A stretch of 64,000 bases of DNA, taken from NCBI RefSeq assembly GCF_036226605.1, contig NZ_CP109000.1, forward strand, positions 6,444,501 through 6,508,500, written 5' to 3'. The notes beneath the pieces were generated by a model. It made no database searches. It was not told the DNA's origin and saw only the letters and a list, made by a program, of their open reading frames with translations. The position numbers were made by a program, and so were the translations under genes. This document shows, one piece after another, positions 1-8,553 of the stretch; the stretch's first letter is position 1, and every line of letters begins with the position of its first letter. This stretch comes from Streptomyces sp. NBC_00704 (GTDB lineage: Bacteria > Actinomycetota > Actinomycetes > Streptomycetales > Streptomycetaceae).

Positions 1-1497
1 TGGCCCCGCATCGAGGACCGGAGCCAGCCCCTCGTCGAGGCCGCGTCGATCGCCCTCGCCCTGCGCCTGACCCGCCCCCTGCTCTGGGACCGCCTGGACG
101 ACGGCGTCCGGCAGCGCGCCGCGCACTGGCTCGGCGACGCGCTGACCGCCGAACCATGGCCCTGCAACTGGGAGTTGTTCCCGGTCACCGTGGGCGGCTT
201 CCTGGCGGAGATCGGCCACGAGCCGGAGGCCTCCCGCAAGGCCATCGACCGCGGCCTGGAGCACATCGAGCAGTGGTACGCCGGCGACGGCTGGTACACC
301 GACGGCCCCGGCCGCGCCTTCGACTACTACAACGGCTGGGCGATGCACCTCTACCCGGTCCTGCACGCCTGGCTGGCCGACGACCCCGACCTGCTCGCCC
401 GTTACGGAGGCCGCCTCAGGGCGCATCTCGGCGACTACGCCCGCCTGTTCGGCGGCGACGGCGCGCCCCTGCACCAGGGCCGCTCCCTCACCTACCGGTT
501 CGCCACCACCGCGCCGCTGTGGCTGGGCGCCCTGACCGGCCACACCCCGCTGCCGCCCGGCGAGACCCGCCGTCTGGCCTCGGGCGCGCTGAAGTACTTC
601 CTGGAACGCGACGCGGTGGACGACCGGGGGCTGCTGACGCTCGGCTGGCACGGTCCCGACGAGTCGGTGCTACAGGGGTACTCCGGACCGGCCTCCCCCT
701 ACTGGGCGAGCAAGGGCTTCCTCGGCCTGCTGCTCCCGCCCGACCACCCGGTGTGGACGGCGCGCGAGGAAGCGGGGCCCGCGGAGCGGGAGAGCGCGGT
801 CACGCCCGTCGCCGCCCCCAACTGGCTCCTCCAGTCGACACGTTCCGACGGTCTGGTGCGGCTGCACAACCACGGCTCGGAGGACGTCCGTTACGACCCC
901 TTCTACACGCGCTTCGCCTACTCCACGGTCACCCGGCCCCGGGTCTCGCCGCCGGACAACTCCGTCACGGTCGGCGGCGACCCGCACCGCGAGGGCATCG
1001 TCTCCCTCGGCGTCGGCGCGGGCTGGGCGGCCTCCCGGCACACGCGGGGCTCCGGCGCCACGGTCACCAGCCTGGTGGTCGCCGAGGGGGCGGTGGAGGT
1101 CCGGGCCCACCTGGTGTCCGGCGCGCCCCCCGGGACGCCCGTGCAGGTCACGGGCTGGGCGCCCGCGGACGGCACGGACGCACGGTCCGAGCTGGTGGGC
1201 GTGCACGAGCTGACGGGCGGCTCCGGGCCCGCGGGCGACTGCGTGCTCTCGGGGACGGTGGGGGAGGGGCCGACGCTCTTCGTCGCGCTGGCCCGCCTCA
1301 CCGCCGAGCAGGACCCCCGGTCCCTCGCGCACTCGGTGTCCGTGGAGGTGGGACAGGCCGCCGACGGCGACGCCCGGGATCTGACCGTCCGCTGGCCGGA
1401 CGGCCCGGAGCAGCGGTTCCGTTTCCGGCCCACGGCCTCGGACGCGGGACCGGAACCGGGGCGGGAACCGGGGCCGTGGTCGGTGGCCCCGCGGTGA
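1..1497 (+). CDS. DUF2264 domain protein, 5' end outside the window
   Basis: The reading frame is open from base 1, so the N-terminus is missing; 498 codons remain. The sequence reads as a DUF2264 protein, a bacterial family of roughly 600 residues with an alpha/alpha-barrel-like N-terminal half rich in Trp, Tyr and Gly and a beta-rich C-terminal half. Trp-rich stretches such as EQWYAGDGWYTDGPG and FDYYNGWAMHLYP (about codons 90-117) are typical. The family's biochemistry is not established; its fold suggests polysaccharide or uronide metabolism, which is inference. No signal peptide can be judged because the start is absent. The stop at 1495-1497 is followed by 130 bases without a clear hairpin. 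Confidence 0.8.
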   Translation, partial: WPRIEDRSQPLVEAASIALALRLTRPLLWDRLDDGVRQRAAHWLGDALTAEPWPCNWELFPVTVGGFLAEIGHEPEASRKAIDRGLEHIEQWYAGDGWYTDGPGRAFDYYNGWAMHLYPVLHAWLADDPDLLARYGGRLRAHLGDYARLFGGDGAPLHQGRSLTYRFATTAPLWLGALTGHTPLPPGETRRLASGALKYFLERDAVDDRGLLTLGWHGPDESVLQGYSGPASPYWASKGFLGLLLPPDHPVWTAREEAGPAERESAVTPVAAPNWLLQSTRSDGLVRLHNHGSEDVRYDPFYTRFAYSTVTRPRVSPPDNSVTVGGDPHREGIVSLGVGAGWAASRHTRGSGATVTSLVVAEGAVEVRAHLVSGAPPGTPVQVTGWAPADGTDARSELVGVHELTGGSGPAGDCVLSGTVGEGPTLFVALARLTAEQDPRSLAHSVSVEVGQAADGDARDLTVRWPDGPEQRFRFRPTASDAGPEPGREPGPWSVAPR

Positions 1498-1627
1498 GAC
1501 GGCCGCGAGGGCCGGAGGCCGGGGGCCGACGGTGGCCTGGGGGACGGGAAGGGCGACCGCCCCTCGGGCGTCGACGGGCCGCCGCAATTGCGTTGCCCCG
1601 TGTCCCGGCGTCCACGACAATCCGCGC

Positions 1628-1999
1628 ATGACTTCCGCCTTCCGGCACGTGACCATCGACTGCTCCGACGCCTACGCCCTCGCCGGCTTCTGGTCCGAGG
1701 TGCTGGGCCGGCCTCGCCACGAGGACGACCGGCCCGGCGACGAGGAGGCGCTCATCGAGGACGCGGGCCTGCTCTTCGTCACGGTGCCGGAGGCCAAGAA
1801 GGGGAAGAACCGCATCCACTTCGACCTTCAGCCGCAGGACCGCACCCGCGAGGAGGAGGTCGAGCGCCTGCTCGCCCTCGGAGCAGCCCTCGTCGACGAC
1901 CACCGCAGACCGGACGGCACGGGATGGGCGGTCCTGGCCGACCCGGAGGGCAACGAGTTCTGCGTGGAGCGCAGCGCGGCGGAACGGGCGGCCGGCTGA
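1628..1999 (+). CDS. VOC family (glyoxalase-like) protein
   Basis: A 123-aa single-domain protein of the vicinal oxygen chelate superfamily. It begins with the usual strand-helix unit (TIDCSDAYALAGFWSEVLG) and ends with the DPEGNEFCV signature in which the Glu is normally a metal ligand. The length matches a one-module glyoxalase-like domain. The ATG at 1628 is chosen because the family motif starts a few residues later; an in-frame start at 1532 would add about 32 residues of non-family Arg-rich sequence. Substrate unknown: related proteins include resistance proteins, dioxygenases and uncharacterised single-domain members. No operon partner is obvious; the next gene is 90 bases downstream on the same strand. 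Confidence 0.8.
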   Translation: MTSAFRHVTIDCSDAYALAGFWSEVLGRPRHEDDRPGDEEALIEDAGLLFVTVPEAKKGKNRIHFDLQPQDRTREEEVERLLALGAALVDDHRRPDGTGWAVLADPEGNEFCVERSAAERAAG

Positions 2000-2089
2000 G
2001 ACGACGAGGGCGGGCTGCGGGCGGGCGGGCTGCGGGTTACGGGGACGGTTCGGCGTCCGCCGAACGCAGCCGCGGCTAGCGTCGGCGGC

Positions 2090-2881
2090 ATGCCTGCACC
2101 CGGTGCGACCATGAGCCCCTTCTCCGCGCTTCACCACGGCGACGTCCCGCTCCTCCTGCCCAACGCCTGGGACCACGCCTCCGCGGTGGCCATGGCACGG
2201 CAGGGCTTCCCGGCGATCGGGACGACGAGTCTCGCGGCGGCCGCGGCGGCGGGCCTGCCGGACGGGACCGGCGCGACACGGGACCGGACGCTGGAACTGG
2301 CCTTGACGCTCGGTCCGCAGCCCTTCCTGCTGTCGGTCGACGCCGAGAACGGGTTCAGCGACGATCCGGACGAGGTGGCCGATTTCGCGTGCCGGCTGGC
2401 GGCCGCGGGCGTGGCCGGCGTCAACCTCGAGGACGGCATGGGCTCCGTCGACCGGCACGCCGCGAAGATCGAGGCCGTCAAAGCGGCCGCGCCCGGCCTC
2501 TTCGTCAACGCGCGCACGGACACGTACTGGCTCGGCGGACACGACGAGGCCGAGACGCTGTCCCGGCTCGACGCCTATCAACAGGCGGGCGCGGACGGGG
2601 TGTTCGTCCCCGGGATGGCGGACGAGCGGCGCATCGCCGCGCTCGTCGCCCGGCTCGGCGTCCCGCTCAACGTCCTCTACTCGCCGACCGGTCCCACCGT
2701 CGCCCGTCTCGCGAGCCTGGGCGTCGCCCGCGTCAGCCTCGGCTCGCTGCTCTACCGGCGGGCCCTCGGCGCCGCGCTGGAGGCGCTGGACGAGATCGGC
2801 GCGGGAGGACGGGTGAGCGGCCGTACGCCGACGTACGCGCAGACGCTGGAACTCGCCGCCCCCACGCCCGCGGAGCGCTGA
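2090..2881 (+). CDS. Isocitrate lyase/PEP mutase family enzyme
   Basis: 263 aa with the (beta/alpha)8 barrel of the isocitrate lyase/phosphoenolpyruvate mutase superfamily. Visible hallmarks are the early LLLPNAWDHASA segment, SVDAENGFSDDPDEVADF (Mg2+-binding acidic loop) and VNLEDGMGS. The KKCGH motif of true isocitrate lyases is absent, so it belongs to the broad group that includes oxaloacetate decarboxylase, PEP mutase, carboxyphosphonoenolpyruvate mutase and 2-methylisocitrate lyase-like proteins. It probably cleaves or forms a C-C or C-P bond next to a keto acid; the substrate cannot be fixed from sequence. ATG 2090 and ATG 2111 are both possible starts. It stands alone, followed by a convergent TetR gene. 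Confidence 0.8.
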   Translation: MPAPGATMSPFSALHHGDVPLLLPNAWDHASAVAMARQGFPAIGTTSLAAAAAAGLPDGTGATRDRTLELALTLGPQPFLLSVDAENGFSDDPDEVADFACRLAAAGVAGVNLEDGMGSVDRHAAKIEAVKAAAPGLFVNARTDTYWLGGHDEAETLSRLDAYQQAGADGVFVPGMADERRIAALVARLGVPLNVLYSPTGPTVARLASLGVARVSLGSLLYRRALGAALEALDEIGAGGRVSGRTPTYAQTLELAAPTPAER

Positions 2882-2988
2882 CACGGCAGCACCCCGCCGA
2901 CCGCCGCCGCCGACCGGCCCCGAGCAGCCGTGGGTCACCGTCCCTCACCCGCGGATCACCCGGCGGTCATCCGTCGATCGTCCTGCGG

Positions 2989-3585
2989 TCATCCGTCGGT
3001 TTCGCTCTCCCGTGGCCAGTGGGTGAGGGCCGTGTGCAGTGCGTCGATCGCCTTGTCCCACGACCGCCGCACGTCCCGCGACGCGCCGAAGCCGCCGCCC
3101 GCCTCCAGCAGGCAGTAACCGTGGAAGGTGCTGCGCAGCAGGCGGACGGCGTCGGTGAGGTCGGGCTCGTCGAGGCCGTAGCCGCGGAGCATGCCGTAGG
3201 TGATCTCGCCGGTGCGCCGCAGGGCCGGGGAGTCCGCGGTCAGCTCCCGGTCGAGTTCCCGGTCGATGCGGATCTGGGTCGCGGCGTACCGGCCCGGGTG
3301 CCGCAGGGCGTAGTCGCGGTAGGCGCCGGCGAAGGCGGCCAGCGCGTCCTTGCCGGCCAGTCCGACGACGGCCGCGGCGATGCGGTCGATCATCTCGGCG
3401 CCGACGAACAGCGCCAGCCGGGTGCGCAGTTCGCGCAGGCTGCCGACGTGGGAGTACAGGCTCGCGTCCTTGACTCCGAACCGGCGGGCCAGCGCCGAGA
3501 GGCTGACGTTCTCGACACCGGCCTCGTCGGCCAGCTCGGCGGCGGCCTCGACGAGGCGGTCGGTGGTCAGGCCGACTCGTGGCAT
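2989..3585 (-). CDS. TetR/AcrR family transcriptional regulator (WHG-type C-terminus)
   Basis: 198 aa. The N-terminal third is a TetR helix-turn-helix: a helix starting TTDRLVEAAAELADEAG, then LSALARRFGVKDASLYSHVGS as the recognition unit. The C-terminal domain carries the TWHG-like region LLRSTFHGYCLLEAGGGF seen in TetR_C_33/WHG proteins. Such proteins repress nearby genes and release DNA when a small ligand binds. The likely target is unclear: the gene is convergent with the PEP-mutase-like gene and its start faces the 3' end of lacZ, so no divergent partner exists. Neighbouring genes give no ligand hint. Confidence 0.88.
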   Translation of the reverse strand: MPRVGLTTDRLVEAAAELADEAGVENVSLSALARRFGVKDASLYSHVGSLRELRTRLALFVGAEMIDRIAAAVVGLAGKDALAAFAGAYRDYALRHPGRYAATQIRIDRELDRELTADSPALRRTGEITYGMLRGYGLDEPDLTDAVRLLRSTFHGYCLLEAGGGFGASRDVRRSWDKAIDALHTALTHWPRESETDG

Positions 3586-3690
3586 GGGGACCGCCTTGTG
3601 TGCGGGGACCGGCAGGGTTCAGCCAGGATCCTAGAGGTTCCAGGCGGGACACCCTGGCCCGGCCGACCCGCCCGCTGACCGACCGACCCG

Positions 3691-3742
3691 CTGACCGGCC
3701 GACCCGCCGGCTGCCCGGCCGACGGGTCGGCCGACCGGTCAG
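3691..3742 (-). terminator. GC-rich inverted repeat after lacZ
   Basis: Just downstream of the lacZ stop on the minus strand, ggccgaccc (3697-3705) pairs with gggtcggcc (3724-3732); the outer ctgacc/ggtcag extends the pairing with a 3-base bulge. The surroundings are built of repeated gaccgac/gaccggc units. It could end lacZ transcription, without a T-tract, as is common in Streptomyces. Confidence 0.5.
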
Positions 3743-6648
3743 GCGGTGGGCGTGAAGACGAACGAGAAGCGTGCGGGCGCCGCGTTCAGGAAGTACCGGG
3801 GCAGCGGGCCCGGTCCGCAGGACTGGGAGCCGAGGCCGTGCTGAGCGTGGTCGAGGTTGACCCACACCGTCTCGCCCGCGACGAGGTCGGTGCGGTGGGC
3901 GGCGGCGTCGAGCTGCTCGGTCGTCCAGCGCCGTGCGGTGAACCAGAACGCGGGGTCCCCCTCGACGCGCAGTCCGCCCAGCTCCGCCCAGCGGACGTCG
4001 GCCCGGGCTCCGTTCTCCTGCGGGCGGACGTACGGCGTGTGCAGGGCGTCGACGGTCGAGCGCCACCGGCCGAGGGCCGACGCCGACCTGCTGTCCGGGT
4101 ACGCCTCGCCGGGACCGCCGCCGAACCACGTCACCCGGTCCGCCGCGGACAGCCCGAAGCGGATGCCGAGGCGGGGGAGCGGGAACGTCCAGTCGCCCTC
4201 GGGGGTCACGGAGACGGTCAGCCGCACTCGGTCGCCGTCCGACGTCCACCGGTAGGCCGTCGACAGACCGATCTCCCGGCCGGCCGGGGCCACCCGGGTC
4301 CGTACCGTCAGGGCGTCGTCGCCGACGTCGACGGCGTCCAGCCGGTGCCGCATCCGGTGCAGGCCGAACGTGCGCCACAGCTCGCTGTGGCGCACGTCCG
4401 TCTGCCAGGCCGCGCCGTCGTCGTTGTCGGTGGTCGCCCGCCACACGTCCAGCCGCAGGCCGGTCACCGCGACCGGACCCAGGGTGCGCAGTTCGCCGGT
4501 GCGGGCGTCGAAGGAGGCGGGGCCCACGCTGACGAGCCGGTCGCCGGCGGCGGGCGCGACCGCCGGGCCGAAGGACGGCGGCGTCGGCGCCGCCGCCGCC
4601 ACCTGGCCCCAGGCGACCACATGCCCCGCGTCCGCCCAGGCGGTGTCCTCGGCCAGTACGGCCCGGACGGTCCATCCCGTCTCCGTGCCGGCCGGGACGC
4701 CGGCGGCCGGCTCGGGCAGTTCGACGTCGGCCGACTCGCCCGGCGCGAGCGGCGGCACGGCGAGGGCCCCGGAGGCGAGGGTCTCGCCGTCCGCCTGGAA
4801 GGCCCAGGTGAACGCCAGCGCCGACAGGCCGGCGAAGTCGTGCTTGTTGGTGACGCGGACCGCGCCCTCGGGGGTGGCCTCCAGGGCGACGGGCTCGATC
4901 ACCTTCTTGAACTCGACGAGGCCGGGGGAGGGCGTGCGGTCGGGGAAGAGCAGGCCGTCGCAGACGAAGTTCCCGTCGTGCAGTTCCTCGCCGAAGTCGC
5001 CGCCGTAGGCGTATCCCAGCTCCGGGTGCCGGATGCCGTGGTCGATCCACTCCCAGACGAACGCGCCCTGGAGCCGGTCGTGGGCCTCGAAGATCCGCTG
5101 GTAGTCGGCCAGTCCGCCGGGGCCGTTGCCCATGGCGTGGGCGTACTCGCAGAGGATGAAGGGCAGTTCGCGCCGTCGGTGCGTGCCGCCGTCGAGGCCC
5201 TGTCCGATCCGCTCCACCTCCTCGTGGGAGGCGTACATGCGGGAGTAGACGTCCGTGTCACGGCAGCCGAGGTCGCCCTCGTAGTGCACCAGGCGCGAGG
5301 AGTCGCGGGCGTGGATCCACTCGGCCATGGCGGTCAGTCCGCGCCCGGTGCCGGCCTCGTTGCCGAGGGACCACATGACGACCGACGGATGGTTCTTGTC
5401 CCGTTCGACCATGCGGGCCGCGCGGTCGAGGAGGGCGGGGGTCCAGCGGTCGTCGTCGACGGGGTTGTCCCGCCAGTCCTGCTCGACGAAGCCGTGGGTC
5501 TCCAGGTCGCACTCGTCGATCACCCACAGCCCGTACTCGTCGCACAGGTCGAGGAACGCCGGGTGCGGCGGGTAGTGCGAGGTGCGGACGGCGTTGACGT
5601 TGTGCCGCTTCATCAGCAGCACGTCCTCGCGCATCGTCTCCACGTCCAGGGCGCGGCCCGTCTGCGGATGCCACTCGTGCCGGTTGACGCCCTTGAAGAG
5701 GACCGGACGTCCGTTGACCTTGATCAGACCGTCCGCCAGTTCGACGGTGCGGAAGCCGATGCGCAGGGGCACCCGTTCGCCGGGCGTCACCAGCTCGCCG
5801 TCGTAGAGCGTGGGCGTCTCCGCCGTCCACGGCCGGACCGTCGCCGTGACCGCCCGGCCGGTCGGGACGTCGATGCCCAGGGCGGGCACGACGACCCGCC
5901 CGTCCACGTCGGAGTCGACGCACAGCCGCCCCTCGCCCGTGACGTGGTCGTAGGAGGCGTGCACGAAGAAGTCGAGGACGGCGCCCGCCGGGCGGTGCAG
6001 CAGCGTCACGTCACGGAAGATGCCCGGCAGCCACCACTGGTCCTGGTCCTCCAGGTACGAGCCCGCCGACCACTGGTGGACCCGGACGGCGAGGACGTTG
6101 CCGCGGGCCTTGAGCAGATGGCCCACCGCGAACTCGTGGGCCAGCCGGGACCCCTTGAACTCGCCGATGTCCGTGCCGTTCAGCCAGACCCGTGCGCAGG
6201 ACTCGACGCCGTCGAAGCGCAGGACGGCGCCGCCGTCGCCGGCGTCGGGCCACCCGTCGGGCAGGTCGAAGACGCGCAGGTGGTCGCCGGTCGGGTTCTC
6301 CGTCGGCACCCGGGGAGGGTCGACCGGGAAGGGGTAGAGGTGGTTGGTGTAGGCGGGGGATCCGAACGCGCCGTCTCCCTGGAGCACCCAGTGGCCGGGG
6401 ACCGTGACCTCGGCCCAGTCCCCGGCGTCGTACCCCTGCGCCGCGAACGCGTCGTCCTCGGCGTCGGCGGTCGCCGACAGGCGCAGCCGCCAGCGTCCGT
6501 TCAGCGACAGGGACCGCGCGTCCGAGACCGCGTACCAGGCGCGGGGCGGGAGGGCCCCCGAGCCGGGCGACACGTTCTCGACGTAGTCGACGGACGGGGG
6601 TCCCCCCGCTCGTGCGGAACCGAGGGAGGGGGAGGTGCGCAAGGTCAT
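3739..6648 (-). CDS. lacZ: Beta-galactosidase, glycoside hydrolase family 2
   Basis: 969 aa with the LacZ architecture: N-terminal sugar-binding jelly roll (about residues 50-210), Ig-like domain, TIM barrel, second Ig-like domain and the large C-terminal beta-galactosidase small-chain domain. It hydrolyses terminal non-reducing beta-D-galactosides. The acid/base is Glu431 in the GNEAGTG motif and the nucleophile is Glu501 in ILCEYAHAMGNG. No signal peptide, so it acts in the cytoplasm on sugar imported by the adjacent ABC transporter. ATG 6648 is chosen because it has an upstream AGGAG and begins LacZ-like sequence; the open frame continues to 7350 only through the overlapping permease gene. 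The gap to the upstream permease stop is 29 bases, consistent with one transcript. Confidence 0.95.
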   Translation of the reverse strand: MTLRTSPSLGSARAGGPPSVDYVENVSPGSGALPPRAWYAVSDARSLSLNGRWRLRLSATADAEDDAFAAQGYDAGDWAEVTVPGHWVLQGDGAFGSPAYTNHLYPFPVDPPRVPTENPTGDHLRVFDLPDGWPDAGDGGAVLRFDGVESCARVWLNGTDIGEFKGSRLAHEFAVGHLLKARGNVLAVRVHQWSAGSYLEDQDQWWLPGIFRDVTLLHRPAGAVLDFFVHASYDHVTGEGRLCVDSDVDGRVVVPALGIDVPTGRAVTATVRPWTAETPTLYDGELVTPGERVPLRIGFRTVELADGLIKVNGRPVLFKGVNRHEWHPQTGRALDVETMREDVLLMKRHNVNAVRTSHYPPHPAFLDLCDEYGLWVIDECDLETHGFVEQDWRDNPVDDDRWTPALLDRAARMVERDKNHPSVVMWSLGNEAGTGRGLTAMAEWIHARDSSRLVHYEGDLGCRDTDVYSRMYASHEEVERIGQGLDGGTHRRRELPFILCEYAHAMGNGPGGLADYQRIFEAHDRLQGAFVWEWIDHGIRHPELGYAYGGDFGEELHDGNFVCDGLLFPDRTPSPGLVEFKKVIEPVALEATPEGAVRVTNKHDFAGLSALAFTWAFQADGETLASGALAVPPLAPGESADVELPEPAAGVPAGTETGWTVRAVLAEDTAWADAGHVVAWGQVAAAAPTPPSFGPAVAPAAGDRLVSVGPASFDARTGELRTLGPVAVTGLRLDVWRATTDNDDGAAWQTDVRHSELWRTFGLHRMRHRLDAVDVGDDALTVRTRVAPAGREIGLSTAYRWTSDGDRVRLTVSVTPEGDWTFPLPRLGIRFGLSAADRVTWFGGGPGEAYPDSRSASALGRWRSTVDALHTPYVRPQENGARADVRWAELGGLRVEGDPAFWFTARRWTTEQLDAAAHRTDLVAGETVWVNLDHAQHGLGSQSCGPGPLPRYFLNAAPARFSFVFTPTA

Positions 6649-6677
6649 CGGTCTCCTAGGTGTCTTGCCTCGTGAGG

Positions 6678-7571
6678 TCAGCCCTTGATGCCGGTCTGGG
6701 CGATCCCCTGGACCAGCCAGCGCTGGAGGAAGAGGAACACGAACACCAGGGGCAGGATGGAAAAGGCGGTGGCCATGAAGATCAGGTGGAAGACGACGGT
6801 CTGGTTGGTCATGTAGTTGGAGAGCGCGACCTGGACGGTCCACGAGCCCGGGTCCTGGCCGATGACCAGCGGCCACAGGAAGGAGTTCCAGCCGTTGATG
6901 AACGTGATGGTCGCCATCGCCGCGAAGAAGTTCAGCGAGTTGGGCACCACGATGCGCCAGTACGCGCCCCAGTATCCGAGCCCGTCCACCCGCGCCGCCT
7001 CCTCCAGCTCCTTGGGGAACCCGAGGAAGTACTGCCGGAAGAGGAAGCAGGTGAAACCGCTGAACAGGCCCGGGATGATCAGGCCCCGGTAGGTGTCCAC
7101 CCAGCCGAGCGACGACACCAGGACGAAGCTCGGGACGAAGGTGACCGCCGTCGGGACCATCAGGGTGCCCAGGACGGCGTAGAAGACCTTGTTGGCGTGC
7201 CGGTACGGGATGCGGGCGAGGGCGTAGCCCGCCAGCGAGCAGACCAGCAGGACGCCCGCGGTGTGCAGGGTGGCCACCACCGCCGAGTTCCACAGGGACT
7301 GGCCGAAGGGCACCGTCTCGTCGGTGAACAGTTCCTTGACGTTGCTCCACTGGACGTCCGTGGGGAAGAACTTCCAGTTCTCCCCGGTGATCTCGGTGTC
7401 GGTGGAGAGGGCGTTGCGGACCAGCAGGTAGAACGGGACGAGGAAGAAGAAGGCGGCGGTCCCGGTGGCGATGTAGAGCCCGGTGGAGCTCATCACGCCG
7501 CCGCGCCGGTCTCGGCGGGGCTTCGGCGCCGGCGGTGCGGACTTGCTCACCTCGGGTGTGGTGGTGGTCAC
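6678..7571 (-). CDS. Carbohydrate ABC transporter permease (MalG/LacG type)
   Basis: 297 aa, one of the two membrane subunits of a CUT1-type sugar importer. Six transmembrane segments are visible, beginning with IATGTAAFFFLVPFYLLV. The coupling EAA loop reads ELEEAARVDGLGYWGAYWRIVVP, which docks on an MsiK-like ATPase. A short Pro/Lys-rich N-terminal tail precedes the first segment. The start is GTG 7571, overlapping the stop of the upstream permease by four bases, which indicates translational coupling. No ATPase gene lies in the cluster; Streptomyces CUT1 systems normally share the ATPase MsiK encoded elsewhere, so its absence is expected. Its substrate is probably a beta-galactoside, given lacZ directly downstream. 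Confidence 0.93.
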   Translation of the reverse strand: MTTTTPEVSKSAPPAPKPRRDRRGGVMSSTGLYIATGTAAFFFLVPFYLLVRNALSTDTEITGENWKFFPTDVQWSNVKELFTDETVPFGQSLWNSAVVATLHTAGVLLVCSLAGYALARIPYRHANKVFYAVLGTLMVPTAVTFVPSFVLVSSLGWVDTYRGLIIPGLFSGFTCFLFRQYFLGFPKELEEAARVDGLGYWGAYWRIVVPNSLNFFAAMATITFINGWNSFLWPLVIGQDPGSWTVQVALSNYMTNQTVVFHLIFMATAFSILPLVFVFLFLQRWLVQGIAQTGIKG

Positions 7572-8533
7572 TTGGACTCCTCCCCCCTTCCGAAGCCCAG
7601 GAACTTGCCCTGGAGCAGGGTCACGGCGCAGATCAGCACGGTCAGGATGACCGCGCCGGCGCTGCCGGAGCCGTAGTCCTGGCTCTCGCCGAGGGCCTTG
7701 TAGTACAGCTCGACGAGCGGCGGGCGGCCCCACGTGGTCTTCGACAGCAGGTTGAAGAACTCGTCGAACGCCTGGTAGGCGGCGATGAGCAGCAGCAGGA
7801 TCACCGCGGTGGACGTGGCGCGCAGCTGGGGCAGGGTGATGTGGCGGAACGTCTGCCAGCCCGGCTTGGCGCCGTCGATGGCGGCGGCCTCGTACAGCTC
7901 GCCCGGGATGTTCTGCAGCGCGGCCAGGAACAGGATCATGTAGAAGCCGGACTGGAGCCACAGCCGGGCCGAGACGATGACGACCCAGTACCAGGGCGGG
8001 TTGGGGTCGACCAGCCAGGCGATGTTGTCGATCCCGAACCAGGCGAGGATCGTGTTCATGAGGCCGAAGCGGACCCCGCTGAAGATCGACATCTTCCAGA
8101 TCAGCGCGGCGGCGACGTAGCTGCACGCGGTCGGCAGGAAGAAGACCGAGCGGAAGAACGCCCGCATGAAGCGGAGCCGGTTCACCAGCAGGGCCAGGCC
8201 CAGCGAGAGCGCCCAGGTGGTCGGCACGATGAACGCGGCGAAGACGGTGAAGGTGACGAGCGAGCCGACGAAGTCGTCGTTCGTCAGCATGTACGTGTAG
8301 TTCTCGAAGCCGACGAACTTGTCGGGTGTGACGGTGAAGCGGGCCTCGAAGAAGCTGAGCCAGATGCTCCACAGGATCGGCGCGTAGACGAAGATCGCCA
8401 GGCCGATGAGGAACGGGCCGCAGAAGAGCCAGAAGTTGAACGTGGGGCTGCCCCGCAGACCCCGCCGCGGCCTGGCCGGTGAGGCCTTCGCCGGGGCGGG
8501 GGACGCGAGGTCGCGCGTCGTGGTCGTCGACAT
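7568..8533 (-). CDS. Sugar ABC transporter permease (MalF/LacF type)
   Basis: 321 aa, the partner membrane subunit of the same importer. Six transmembrane segments start with FNFWLFCGPFLIGLAIFVYAP, and the EAA loop is present as ELYEAAAIDGAKPGWQTFRHITLP. A short basic Ala/Pro-rich cytoplasmic N-terminus is normal for MalF-like subunits of Gram-positive bacteria. It lies 20 bases after the binding-protein gene and overlaps the next permease by four bases. With its partner it forms the channel through which the binding protein delivers sugar to the cytoplasm. Confidence 0.93.
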   Translation of the reverse strand: MSTTTTRDLASPAPAKASPARPRRGLRGSPTFNFWLFCGPFLIGLAIFVYAPILWSIWLSFFEARFTVTPDKFVGFENYTYMLTNDDFVGSLVTFTVFAAFIVPTTWALSLGLALLVNRLRFMRAFFRSVFFLPTACSYVAAALIWKMSIFSGVRFGLMNTILAWFGIDNIAWLVDPNPPWYWVVIVSARLWLQSGFYMILFLAALQNIPGELYEAAAIDGAKPGWQTFRHITLPQLRATSTAVILLLLIAAYQAFDEFFNLLSKTTWGRPPLVELYYKALGESQDYGSGSAGAVILTVLICAVTLLQGKFLGFGRGEESK

Positions 8534-8553
8534 GTCGGAGTCCGTCCCGCGGC

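Noticed and set aside
6649..7350. In-frame upstream extension of lacZ
   Set aside because: It is an out-of-frame reading of the permease gene; LacZ-like sequence and a ribosome site start at 6648.
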